DNA from: a virus
Length of the DNA: 26,322 nt
Reading direction: 5' to 3' (one strand)
Virus record (IMG/VR): IMGVR_UViG_3300046028_000823
Location: 1-26,322 of that record
A program made the position numbers and the translations under genes. The number at the start of each line of letters is the position of its first letter. Position 1 is the stretch's first letter. Positions 1 through 6,437 of this stretch are shown in pieces. The notes under the pieces were generated by a model. It saw only the letters and a program-made list of their open reading frames with translations, made no database searches and had not been told where the DNA came from.

Positions 1-58
1 GGGAAATTTGTGTGCAGGTTTGGGTGTTTTACCCACAGGGATTAAACCCACCCCCCCC
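1..58. other. Non-coding left edge
   Basis: No convincing gene is seen here. The stretch lies just downstream of the stop codon of the structural gene that ends at 59, and has a run of eight C residues at 51-58. Short GGGT/ACCC pairs are present but do not make a convincing terminator. The next gene of the minus-strand operon (by position perhaps a terminase gene) would lie outside the window. Confidence 0.4.
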
Positions 59-862
59 TTACGGATAACTTTCTGCTTCAAGGAAAATCACTTCCATGTC
101 GATGCTTATCGCACCTGTGCCGCTTGTGACCTTGGCAAGAACACCAATGTCGGTCAGTTCTGGCACGACCAATGGCATATCGAAAGTGATGCCAAAGTTT
201 GAAACCATACCGATTACTTCCTGAATTTTTATGATTGGCTTATATGGTGCTGCGGTCTGCAAGATGCCTTCACGCTTTAGGATAAGAACATCTGTTGTCT
301 TGTTGGCTTGTATCTCTGGATTGATATGAATGGATGTTATCAGGCCCACATGATTGCGTGGAACAGTGATTGATCCAATACCCGTTGTTCCAGACGGAAA
401 CCCGTTTAGTTGTATCTGGCCCCAATCCTCTGTCCCTGCCGCATTTTCTATCGTGATGTTGCCAAGGTGTGACCCAGCCGTTGCCGTGCCGTATGTCCCG
501 CTCTCATATACTTCCGCCAAGTATAGCCGAATAAATGCCACAGCGGTTGCGGCTGATGCTGATGCACCATTGGTTGCGATAATAGCGGTTATCTCATCCC
601 CGCTTGCATTTAGCCCCCACAGCTTCACAGAACGCGCACCAGCGCCGTTAGATGTGTCACCAGCGTTACCACCCGCCTTAATGCGTAATGCTGTTGCAGC
701 GGCTGGCTGTGGCGTCCTGTATAGCCCTGTATCAGATACAGGCGCATATGTTGTGCCAACCAAGACATTACGACCGAACTGATGATGAACGTGGGCTTGG
801 TTCATGTTGCCGATGGCAAGGTGGTGTGAGTAAGGCAAACTGTTCTTCTGGCGGATTTCCAT
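59..862 (-). CDS. Probable virion structural protein (267 aa)
   Basis: A 267-residue protein rich in Gly, Ala, Thr and Ile, with alternating beta-strand-like segments and no signal peptide or membrane segment. The central pattern (VKLWGLNASGDE near residue 80, then a GNITIEN-type strand, then TVPRNHVGLITSI) resembles a virion-associated protein family I recall from marine phages, in which a G-L-D/N-x-x-G-x-E motif is followed by PAGxxGYI-like strands. That resemblance is from memory and unverified. The ATG at 862 overlaps the TAA of the upstream HNH gene (TAATG), so the two are coupled. It may be a head decoration, neck or capsid-associated protein. No enzyme motif is visible. It is likely cotranscribed with the HNH gene and packaging genes beyond position 1. 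Confidence 0.55.
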   Translation of the reverse strand: MEIRQKNSLPYSHHLAIGNMNQAHVHHQFGRNVLVGTTYAPVSDTGLYRTPQPAAATALRIKAGGNAGDTSNGAGARSVKLWGLNASGDEITAIIATNGASASAATAVAFIRLYLAEVYESGTYGTATAGSHLGNITIENAAGTEDWGQIQLNGFPSGTTGIGSITVPRNHVGLITSIHINPEIQANKTTDVLILKREGILQTAAPYKPIIKIQEVIGMVSNFGITFDMPLVVPELTDIGVLAKVTSGTGAISIDMEVIFLEAESYP

Positions 863-1221
863 TAGCGATTTCCCCTATGTCTTGGGTCAATGGGCCAACC
901 ATCATCACCGATGGATAGATCAAACCCGTAGTGTTCAGCCTGTTGGATGTCGCCTGAGTGACACTTCCAACATACCGATTGCAGATTGTTATAGTCGAAA
1001 AACAAATCCAAGTCACCCTTGTGCGCGACAATGTGGTGAACAACGGCTGATCGTTCATGTGTCCTGCCCCGTTTGAGCAATGCGCCACAGCTTTTGTGCT
1101 GGCATCTGTAGCCATCCCTAAGCAGCACACGGCGGCGCAACTGTTGCCATTGCTTGGTCTGGTATAGCTTCCGATACTCAGTGGCTTCGGGTGTGCGCCA
1201 CCTGTCCATGATCTTGCTCAA
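862..1221 (-). CDS. HNH endonuclease
   Basis: A 119-residue HNH nuclease. Zinc-ligand cysteines are seen as C40/C45 and C84/C87 (CWKC). The His pair is at 62-63 in VVHHIVAHKGD, Asn is at 79 in YNNLQS, and the final His is at 88. In many tailed phages such a protein is encoded next to the terminase and helps DNA packaging or cos cleavage, and its position here fits that role. I chose a TTG start at 1221 because GGAG lies about 7 nt upstream. An ATG at 1209 has no good Shine-Dalgarno and would lose four residues. The 5' end overlaps the upstream small gene by 44 nt in another frame. A free-standing homing nuclease is the main alternative. Confidence 0.85.
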   Translation of the reverse strand: MSKIMDRWRTPEATEYRKLYQTKQWQQLRRRVLLRDGYRCQHKSCGALLKRGRTHERSAVVHHIVAHKGDLDLFFDYNNLQSVCWKCHSGDIQQAEHYGFDLSIGDDGWPIDPRHRGNR

Positions 1222-1375
1222 TCATTATCTCCATCACGATACCAAGGGCCACAATCATTTCCAAAGCAGTAACGCCTTCATCCTGTATGTCTGCAAAGAA
1301 AAGCAATATTTCGTGGGCAACATCTCTCGCCACTTTTTCATCGACCTTACTCATGTCAACTTCAAATTTTGCCAT
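1178..1375 (-). CDS. Small acidic phage protein (65 aa)
   Basis: A 65-residue protein, acidic in its first half, with a predicted amphipathic to hydrophobic helix (residues about 37-50, ALEMIVALGIVME). I do not recognise the family. The ATG at 1375 has a good GAGG Shine-Dalgarno 5 nt upstream. It is the first gene after the intrinsic terminator at 1387-1413, so it would open the transcript that continues into the HNH nuclease. Its last 44 nt overlap the HNH gene out of frame. It could be a regulator or a small terminase accessory protein by position only. Confidence 0.5.
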   Translation of the reverse strand: MAKFEVDMSKVDEKVARDVAHEILLFFADIQDEGVTALEMIVALGIVMEIMIEQDHGQVAHTRSH

Positions 1376-1386
1376 GATGTCCTCGC

Positions 1387-1413
1387 AAAAAAAGACCCAG
1401 CGTTAACTGGGTC
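1387..1413 (-). terminator. Rho-independent terminator, end of early minus operon
   Basis: Read on the minus strand, a perfect 7-bp stem GACCCAG/CTGGGTC with a 6-nt loop (1394-1413) is followed by seven T residues (1393-1387). This is a textbook intrinsic terminator. It lies 47 nt downstream of the stop of the 1461-1682 gene. The Shine-Dalgarno of the next gene (start 1375) begins right after the T tract, so any read-through transcript carries that gene immediately. Confidence 0.85.
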
Positions 1414-1460
1414 AAGTTGGCCGCATCGCAACAAGCAGAGAGGCTTGCACCATGCAGACA

Positions 1461-1682
1461 TTACCGCTTCACCGCAAGATAAAAAAACATCCCTTCCGCT
1501 TCGGCCCGTTTCATCACCAGCAAGCATAGGCCCGCATCGCTGGCCTCTGCCGCATCGCGCCGATGAACGCCACCGCAGTGCTGACCAATGTGATAGATCA
1601 GGCGATCACCCTTTGCCGCGTCAGCAAGCCTGTGACCGAATACACCCTGCTTTTCTTTCGTGATGTCTATCATATTGCTCAT
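1461..1682 (-). CDS. Conserved small phage protein (73 aa)
   Basis: A 73-residue basic protein. The core VFGHRLADAAKGDRLIYHIG, then HCGGVHRRDA, and an aromatic C-terminal strand (MFFYLAVKR) match a small family I recall from phages of alphaproteobacteria. No function is known to me. The HxG-x-HCGG-x-HRRD cluster of His and Cys could bind metal, but this is only suggestive. The ATG at 1682 overlaps the stop of the upstream gene (ATGA). It is the last gene before the intrinsic terminator at 1387-1413. Confidence 0.6.
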   Translation of the reverse strand: MSNMIDITKEKQGVFGHRLADAAKGDRLIYHIGQHCGGVHRRDAAEASDAGLCLLVMKRAEAEGMFFYLAVKR

Positions 1683-2251
1683 TCAAACAAATCTCCCAAG
1701 TCATCATCTATGCTGTCGTTCACTGGCTTCCTGATTGCCGTGACTTCAGCGCCATTGAAACTTTCTTTGACCTGTCGCACCAGATCATTGTGATGTGAAG
1801 CTAACGCAACGGCAACTTCACGCATCGTGCAGATCACTAAGCCTTTGCGCTTTCGGTAAGCTGCGGGCCACTGCCGTCCATCTTCAATGATGCCATAGGT
1901 CACCCCGTCCAACTCATATTCCCAAATCATCGGGTCGGCTGGCTGGTGGCCCGCTTCAGTAGCTTCGGCATCCATCATGGCTAAACCACGCACACACACC
2001 TCAGCCCAGCCAGCGACCTTCCCAGCGTCCTTTTCATCTTCGGCGGCATAGAGGCCCGCCATCGCTTTACCCCATCTGGCAAGCGTCTCTGGGCCTGTGA
2101 GGGTTACTAGAACACCGATGCCCCACTTCTTGTCCATCAGGTCGCTTGCCCGCGTGAATGCAGCCAAGGCGATGTCGCATTTAATGTCATCCGCCGATGC
2201 CTGTGGATGGATGACGCGATCTGTCTTTTTCTGGTAGGTCGGTCGTTTCAT
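1679..2251 (-). CDS. Hypothetical phage protein (190 aa)
   Basis: A 190-residue, mostly helical soluble protein of unknown function. An N-terminal helical half (residues about 20-100, rich in Ala and Trp) precedes a short beta segment (MIWEYELDGVTYGIIEDGRQWPAAY at roughly 108-132, quoted in part), and the C-terminus is very acidic (DSIDDDLGDLFE). The acidic tail resembles the protein-docking tails of DNA metabolism proteins, which fits the replication operon, but this is inference. Start and stop are both coupled to neighbours by ATGA overlaps (2248-2251 and 1679-1682). Confidence 0.6.
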   Translation of the reverse strand: MKRPTYQKKTDRVIHPQASADDIKCDIALAAFTRASDLMDKKWGIGVLVTLTGPETLARWGKAMAGLYAAEDEKDAGKVAGWAEVCVRGLAMMDAEATEAGHQPADPMIWEYELDGVTYGIIEDGRQWPAAYRKRKGLVICTMREVAVALASHHNDLVRQVKESFNGAEVTAIRKPVNDSIDDDLGDLFE

Positions 2252-2847
2252 GTCACAATCAAACCTTGCATTGCATCGTCAAACTTCCCTGCTTCATCCC
2301 CAAATGCAGTCCACCCATCTCTTGTCTTGCGTGAGAACAGATCAAGCCGCTTGGCTGTGGGCATAAGTTGTTCAGCCGCAGCATATGCTTCTTCTGGTTT
2401 TTCAGAATGTGCGCGTCCAGAACCTGATCCGCCAAGGCCCATGATAAGCGACCTAACATTGCGTTCATTCTTTGGTTTACCTTTACGGGCCAAAATTATT
2501 GGTTCACCTGAACATCGGAATCCATACCCAGTGCCAAACGCAATTTTTCCTGTCTTGGTCAGCTTGCCCCAATAGCCAAGCGTGGAATACCGAAAGCCCC
2601 ATGCTGGCAAACACTCCAAAGCCAGCGGTAGGTTTGCGCCTGTCGCCCACAGCCAAAGAAGGCAATCCTTTGCAGCTACGTCACCGACAGGCAAAGACTT
2701 GATCACATCAAGCGGCATGGTTTTGTAGTGCGCTTGCGGCGATTTACTTCCACCTTTTGCGCTAAAGGTTGTGAAGTGCCACGGCGGGTCTGCCATAATG
2801 AAATCCCACCCGCCGTTAGTTTCTGGGATGTTGAAAGCGTTTGCCAC
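2248..2847 (-). CDS. MT-A70 family DNA adenine methyltransferase
   Basis: A 199-residue protein with the MT-A70 catalytic motif DPPW at residues 20-23 (FIMADPPWHF), followed by a family-typical CLLWLWATGANLPLALECL segment (about 62-80), a GYWGK strand and HSEKPEEAY near 145. The family transfers a methyl group from S-adenosylmethionine to adenine N6. In phages these enzymes usually methylate the phage DNA, often to evade host restriction. A GTG start at 2847 is used because the next ATG would sit only two residues before DPPW. It starts 3 nt after the dcd stop, so is probably cotranscribed and coupled. No specificity domain or partner nuclease gene is seen, so it is likely an orphan methylase. 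Confidence 0.88.
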   Translation of the reverse strand: MANAFNIPETNGGWDFIMADPPWHFTTFSAKGGSKSPQAHYKTMPLDVIKSLPVGDVAAKDCLLWLWATGANLPLALECLPAWGFRYSTLGYWGKLTKTGKIAFGTGYGFRCSGEPIILARKGKPKNERNVRSLIMGLGGSGSGRAHSEKPEEAYAAAEQLMPTAKRLDLFSRKTRDGWTAFGDEAGKFDDAMQGLIVT

Positions 2848-2850
2848 CGC

Positions 2851-3333
2851 TCAACGCTCAAACTTAGCTTCGACAGGCCCGCGTGGCTGGTCTTGGTATT
2901 TGCCATTGCCGTAGGATGCTGGTTCAGCAAGCTGGTGAAACAGCACCTGTGCGATGCCTGAGCCAGCTTTGATGTGAAGCGGTTTCCAGCCGTGATAGAC
3001 CAGTTCCAACGTAAGCCAGCCGCGCCAGCCACTTTCGATCACAGTCGAAAACACAGCCAGCCCTTGTCTTGCCCAGCTTGATTTATCGTGAACAACTCCA
3101 ACCAAATCAAACGGCATATCGAATTGTTCAATTGCCGATGCCAATGTAAAACGGCCTTGCTTCCACTCGCCATCAACGCACACACCTTGTTCGCTGAAAT
3201 AAACATCTTCGGCAATTCTAATATCATATCCGCCTTGGCTTAAACCATGACTGACGCCATGCGCGATCTGCTTGGTTGTCAGCATATCGACAATTGGTTC
3301 CGCTTTAATAAGTTCTCTGCCATTGATAATCAT
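2851..3333 (-). CDS. dcd: dCTP deaminase / dUTPase family protein
   Basis: A 160-residue member of the Dcd/dUTPase fold. Family motifs seen in order are GYDIRIAED (35-43), HDKSSWARQGL (82-92, with candidate Arg89), SGWRGWLTLEL (101-111, with candidate catalytic Glu110), GSGIAQVLF (124-132) and the KYQDQPRGP tail (145-153). Dcd enzymes deaminate dCTP to dUTP, feeding dTMP synthesis; bifunctional members also hydrolyse dUTP. In a phage this adjusts nucleotide pools during replication. The ATG at 3333 overlaps the TGA of a 42-codon upstream ORF (ATGA). I cannot tell deaminase from dUTPase or bifunctional activity by eye. Confidence 0.82.
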   Translation of the reverse strand: MIINGRELIKAEPIVDMLTTKQIAHGVSHGLSQGGYDIRIAEDVYFSEQGVCVDGEWKQGRFTLASAIEQFDMPFDLVGVVHDKSSWARQGLAVFSTVIESGWRGWLTLELVYHGWKPLHIKAGSGIAQVLFHQLAEPASYGNGKYQDQPRGPVEAKFER

Positions 3334-3458
3334 TTCGACACTCTCCCAAGCGATCCAGCCAACGTGGCGTTTGCATCCGTTACCATGTGCGCCAACGCAG
3401 GTCCAACATTTTCCGTCTGACCTTCGGCTGGGCTATCTTTTCCCCACCTTTTTCCCAC
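3330..3458 (-). CDS. Candidate small ORF coupled to dcd (42 aa)
   Basis: A 42-codon ORF that starts with GTG at 3458, preceded by GGGAG about 7 nt upstream, and ends at TGA overlapping the dcd ATG (ATGA). The product is a basic N-terminus (VGKRWGKDSPAEG) followed by an Ala/Gly-rich segment ending SLGRVSK. No family is recognised. The good Shine-Dalgarno and the coupling, typical of every other junction in this operon, are the main support. The reading frame stays open further upstream into the repeat region, so its true start is uncertain. It may simply be a leader. Confidence 0.4.
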   Translation of the reverse strand: MGKRWGKDSPAEGQTENVGPALAHMVTDANATLAGSLGRVSK

Positions 3459-3582
3459 CTGAAGTCTCCCACTCGTTACCCCACCACCACCAGCTATCCC
3501 TAAAGGGATTAGCAGGTGGTGGGAAGGTAGTTTTTACCCCACTTCCCACTTGCTTCCCACTTGAGAAATCGCAGGTGGGAAA
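3441..3582. repeat. TTCCCAC/GTGGGAA repeat array, candidate origin or operator
   Basis: The heptamer TTCCCAC occurs at 3452, 3543 and 3554, and its complement GTGGGAA at 3519 and 3575, with near matches at 3442 and 3467. CTTCCCACTTG is present as two perfect tandem copies (3542-3552, 3553-3563). The second copy forms a roughly 10-bp stem with CAGGTGGGAA at 3572-3581 (8-nt loop). Most of the array is in the only sizeable non-coding gap of the replication operon, between the stand-alone helicase-domain gene and dcd. Iteron-like copies with inverted repeats fit a replication origin or a binding site for an autoregulator. No function is proven. Confidence 0.6.
3480..3525. repeat. Large imperfect inverted repeat
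   Basis: Within the repeat array, CCCACCACC (from 3480) pairs with GGTGGTGGG (ending 3523). Inner arms GCTATCCC (3493-3500) and GGGATTAGC (3505-3513) pair around a TAAA loop with one bulge. The result is a long cruciform- or hairpin-capable element. No T tract follows directly on either strand, so I do not call it a terminator. Confidence 0.55.
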
Positions 3583-3583
3583 A

Positions 3584-3937
3584 TCATGCGGTAAGATAAA
3601 TCGGTATGTCACGACCCTTTTTTGAGTCTCTAACATAGCCAACCTTCAGCATACCCATCGCCACAATATCACTTAAATGCCGCATAACTTGAAGCCGACC
3701 AATATCGCTTGAAAGTTGAATCCCAAGCAATTCAGCAACAATATATCCAGCCCAATCGCTTGATTGGCTAGAAAGTTTTTGTTTGCCACTTTTCATAATT
3801 ACTTCTGCAATTTTAATCGCATCATCCTTATTAAGCAAACTGATAGAAAATGTTTTAGCCAAACTCATCCTTTCACGTTGTAACGCCTCAATAATGTTAT
3901 CAAGCGCATTGATATGCGACTCTATATTGTCAGACAT
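3584..3937 (-). CDS. Stand-alone copy of the primase-helicase C-terminal domain (117 aa)
   Basis: A 117-residue protein. Residues 57-116 align without gaps to residues 701-760 of the primase-helicase encoded just upstream. Shared motifs include SQSxxW, WxGxxxAxxLGI and KKGRDxPI, with exactly 49 residues between SQS and KKGRD in both; I count about 22 identities in 57 positions. The domain looks like a winged-helix DNA-binding domain. Residues 1-36 form a likely coiled coil instead of the ATPase. I chose the ATG at 3937 because AAGGAG lies 7 nt upstream; upstream in-frame starts lack this. It may compete with or assist the helicase at the adjacent repeat array. The DNA looks more AT-rich than its neighbours. 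Confidence 0.75.
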   Translation of the reverse strand: MSDNIESHINALDNIIEALQRERMSLAKTFSISLLNKDDAIKIAEVIMKSGKQKLSSQSSDWAGYIVAELLGIQLSSDIGRLQVMRHLSDIVAMGMLKVGYVRDSKKGRDIPIYLTA

Positions 3938-3967
3938 GGTGATCTCCTTTTCCATAACACCACACAC

Positions 3968-3996
3968 AACATCACCCACAGTGGTGGTGGTGTCAA
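3968..3996 (-). promoter_or_regulatory. Candidate internal promoter within an inverted repeat
   Basis: On the minus strand TTGACA (3996-3991) is followed after 17 nt by GATGTT (3973-3968), a good -35 with a weak -10, about 30 nt upstream of the 3937 start. The same 3953-4007 stretch is an imperfect inverted repeat (ACACCAC-type arm against GTGGTGGTGT, flanked by ATAAC/GTTAT), which could be an operator or attenuator. This would allow the stand-alone domain gene to be expressed separately from the primase-helicase. Confidence 0.35.
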
Positions 3997-4002
3997 GAGT
4001 TG

Positions 4003-6315
4003 TTATGAAACCTCATCGCTGTTGATCCACTCGCCGACAACGATGATAGGAACGTCACGGCCTTTTTTCTGGTCAAACATCTTTTCAACTGTCAGCACGT
4101 TGGTTCTTAGCCAAGTCTTCAAGATCAATGTCAGCTTCGCCTTTCCCTTCTTTTCTGAGATGTCTATGCCAAGCATATCGGCGATTGGAATGCCAACCCA
4201 GCTTGTGGACTGCGAACTTTCACGCAAAGGGTTTCCGCTTGAGTGGGCATCTGCCACTATCTTCTGGGCTGCTTTAGCATCTTTGCCGCTGATACCATCA
4301 AAGACATCTGGCAATTGGTAGCCCACGCAAACACCTATCCACTCTCCGTTGGCAATCTTAACCCCGATCATCTTGCGGTAAACGGCGGCATCGGCGGGTG
4401 GGGCAAGGTTGGCTTTGCCATCGTCCACGCGGAAGATGCTGCGGGCTTCGGCTTCGTCTATGCCGATGCGGGCAGCTTCATCGGGCGACATCCTGTTGAT
4501 CACACGGGCAGCACGGGCAGCACCGATTAGGGAGCCAGCACCGCGCACAGAGTCGATAGAGGCATCTTCGCCGTTACCTTTGCGGATGTGGTGGACCAGC
4601 CCGATGGAACAGCTTGTTTCATCCGCCACGCGCCTGATCTCGCCCACGATGGCATTGACAGCCATGTTGTCATTCTCGTTGATGCTATGCGCCCCAATGA
4701 ATGGGTCGATGAAAACGCAGCCGATCTGCTTTTCGGGTATCTTGTGGCATAGGTATTCGACCAGCTTGGTATTCGGCAGGACGCCTTCACGGGTCTGGAT
4801 GCCGAACTTTAGGCTGAAATCACGGCCCGCATTGACGAACAGCTTACCGCGCACTTCTTCTGGCTTGATGTCATAGTGCTTCATGGCGGCTAACACACGG
4901 CGCTGGATTTCTTCCAACGGGTCTTCAAGGTTGACGATCCAAACATTGGTTTGCTCTTTGACGGGTTCGCCCAACAGCGGTTTGCCCGTGACAATGGCAA
5001 GGGCTTCGACGATCTGCAAAGACGTTTTGCCAACGCCGCCAGCCGATGCCAACACACTGACAAACGACCGCAAATAATGATTGCCGTATATCCAGCGTCT
5101 TGGCTCAATGCTGGCTTCGTCAAACATATCGTAAACGCTGGGCCAATCTGGTGCGGCCTGTGGGGCATCGGCGGTCGCATCGGGTATGTCGATGTAATCT
5201 TGCGAATTATTTTCGCTGCCAATGTGATCCACTTGGGCTGGCTGAACGTAGTCGAAATCATCCATGCCGTTTTCGGGCATTTCGATCTTCGGCGGATTGA
5301 TTTCCAGCCCATAGGCCCGCACGGCGGCTGTAAAGTCGCCTTGGTGTTCATAGTGGGCGAACAGGTCGAAGGCATCGCCAAAGCAATAGGACATTTCGCC
5401 CATAGCCTTTGACCGACCGATGCCAGCCGCCGCATCTGATCCAGACAGGCTAACCCAATGTGTCACGAAGTTCTGCGTGGCAAAACTCTCTGACGATTGG
5501 TAGCGCGATTTGAAATGGGCAGAAGAACCATGTCGCTGATAGCCATAGCGCAACAACAGGTCTTCGATGGTGTGGCTATCGTTGAAAACGTCCACAGGGT
5601 TGACATCGTTAGGATGCTGTTGGCGGCGGTCTGCCCGCTGCTTTTCCCGTTCACGCCGTTCCGCATCGGCCTGTTCGTTGGCAAGTCTGCGTTGTTCTTC
5701 GCGCCGTTCAACCTCTTGCATGATGGGGCTGGCTTCGGTCAAAAACACGTTAGACCCGCGCACAATCTCAAAGTCATAGAACAGAGGCTTTAGGTCTGGC
5801 CCGCGCTTTGCCATCGGCACATTGGGCAAATAGATAGGTTGACCGCAGCGGGCCAGTGCGCCGTCAGGTGTTAGCCCGTGCTGCCGCAATAGGTCAAAGA
5901 ATGCGGATTGGGCTGCTTCGTATTGATCACCACTTATAGGTGCTGCCAGAGGCAACAGGACGCGCCATTTACGCTTGCCTTGCGTGGCCCCTGATGACGA
6001 ATAGACCAGCATGGAAACCTTGCCTAGAACGTCTCTGACGGCCTGTATGACATCGGCCTTGGATGGGTTGCCTTGGTCCACATCAATGGCAAGCATCATG
6101 AATAAGCCACGTTCGCGCTGGGCTTGATGCGCCCTGCCATCGTTGCCGCGATAGGTTGACGGGATGAAAAAGTCGGCATCAACTTTATCTTTGGCCTGTG
6201 GTTCTTTGCACAGGCGGACAATTTCGGGCCAGCTTATCGCAGGGTATGACTGATCTGGCTTGTCGATCAGCGTGAAAAAGCTGCCATGCGCCATAAGGAA
6301 TCTGACATTAGACAT
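4003..6315 (-). CDS. Primase-helicase (PrimPol-like N-terminus, RepA-like AAA ATPase)
   Basis: A 770-residue replication protein. Residues 1-185 look like an archaeo-eukaryotic-type primase: the acidic motif LAIDVD at 75-80 and the KRKWRVLLPL strand at 114-123 fit this fold. A charged Arg/Glu-rich linker (about 200-235) leads to a middle domain. Residues about 395-670 are a RecA-like ATPase of the hexameric RepA/AAA_25 type, with Walker A GGVGKTS at 426-432, EDP at 464-466, Walker B CVFIDP at 533-538 and VHHIRKG at 574-580. Residues about 679-760 form a small C-terminal domain duplicated in the next gene. It should prime and unwind phage DNA at the fork. The ATG at 6315 has no clear Shine-Dalgarno; a short upstream ORF may provide coupling. 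Confidence 0.85.
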   Translation of the reverse strand: MSNVRFLMAHGSFFTLIDKPDQSYPAISWPEIVRLCKEPQAKDKVDADFFIPSTYRGNDGRAHQAQRERGLFMMLAIDVDQGNPSKADVIQAVRDVLGKVSMLVYSSSGATQGKRKWRVLLPLAAPISGDQYEAAQSAFFDLLRQHGLTPDGALARCGQPIYLPNVPMAKRGPDLKPLFYDFEIVRGSNVFLTEASPIMQEVERREEQRRLANEQADAERREREKQRADRRQQHPNDVNPVDVFNDSHTIEDLLLRYGYQRHGSSAHFKSRYQSSESFATQNFVTHWVSLSGSDAAAGIGRSKAMGEMSYCFGDAFDLFAHYEHQGDFTAAVRAYGLEINPPKIEMPENGMDDFDYVQPAQVDHIGSENNSQDYIDIPDATADAPQAAPDWPSVYDMFDEASIEPRRWIYGNHYLRSFVSVLASAGGVGKTSLQIVEALAIVTGKPLLGEPVKEQTNVWIVNLEDPLEEIQRRVLAAMKHYDIKPEEVRGKLFVNAGRDFSLKFGIQTREGVLPNTKLVEYLCHKIPEKQIGCVFIDPFIGAHSINENDNMAVNAIVGEIRRVADETSCSIGLVHHIRKGNGEDASIDSVRGAGSLIGAARAARVINRMSPDEAARIGIDEAEARSIFRVDDGKANLAPPADAAVYRKMIGVKIANGEWIGVCVGYQLPDVFDGISGKDAKAAQKIVADAHSSGNPLRESSQSTSWVGIPIADMLGIDISEKKGKAKLTLILKTWLRTNVLTVEKMFDQKKGRDVPIIVVGEWINSDEVS

Positions 6316-6361
6316 GGATGCACAAGATGTTGTGTGAATTTTTAAGATGATGTATAAACAT
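6308..6361 (-). CDS. Candidate 17-aa leader peptide overlapping the primase start
   Basis: An ATG at 6361 opens a 17-codon frame, rich in His (MFIHHLKNSHNILCIHV), whose TAA at 6308-6310 lies inside the first codons of the primase gene (ATGTCTAA). A GAGGAG Shine-Dalgarno lies 13 nt upstream, too far for the ATG, but at normal distance for an in-frame ATT three codons earlier. The primase ATG itself lacks a Shine-Dalgarno, so coupling through this leader is plausible. It could also be chance. Confidence 0.3.
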   Translation of the reverse strand: MFIHHLKNSHNILCIHV

Positions 6362-6399
6362 GGTGCGAATGGTTCTCCTCAACCTTTGCGGTTTGTTAT

Positions 6400-6428
6400 G
6401 GCCTAGCTGGTCCTCCCCCAGCTAGGCC
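6400..6428. terminator. Perfect 11-bp hairpin between SSB-like and primase genes
   Basis: GGCCTAGCTGG (6400-6410) and CCAGCTAGGCC (6418-6428) form a perfect 11-bp stem with a 7-nt loop, 9 nt downstream of the SSB-like gene's stop. The minus-strand side is followed by ATAACAAACC rather than a T tract, so full intrinsic termination is doubtful. It may be a partial terminator, an mRNA 3'-end stabiliser or a processing site that raises SSB-like expression over primase. Confidence 0.6.
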
Positions 6429-6437
6429 GATTCTTTA

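Noticed and set aside
1414-1460. tRNA-like gene near the early terminator
   Set aside because: No cloverleaf can be drawn; the only stable element is the terminator stem.
3433-3642. 69-codon minus-strand frame with WWWW and PPP runs
   Set aside because: It overlaps the end of the 117-aa gene out of frame and reads through the TTCCCAC repeats; composition is an artefact of the repeats.
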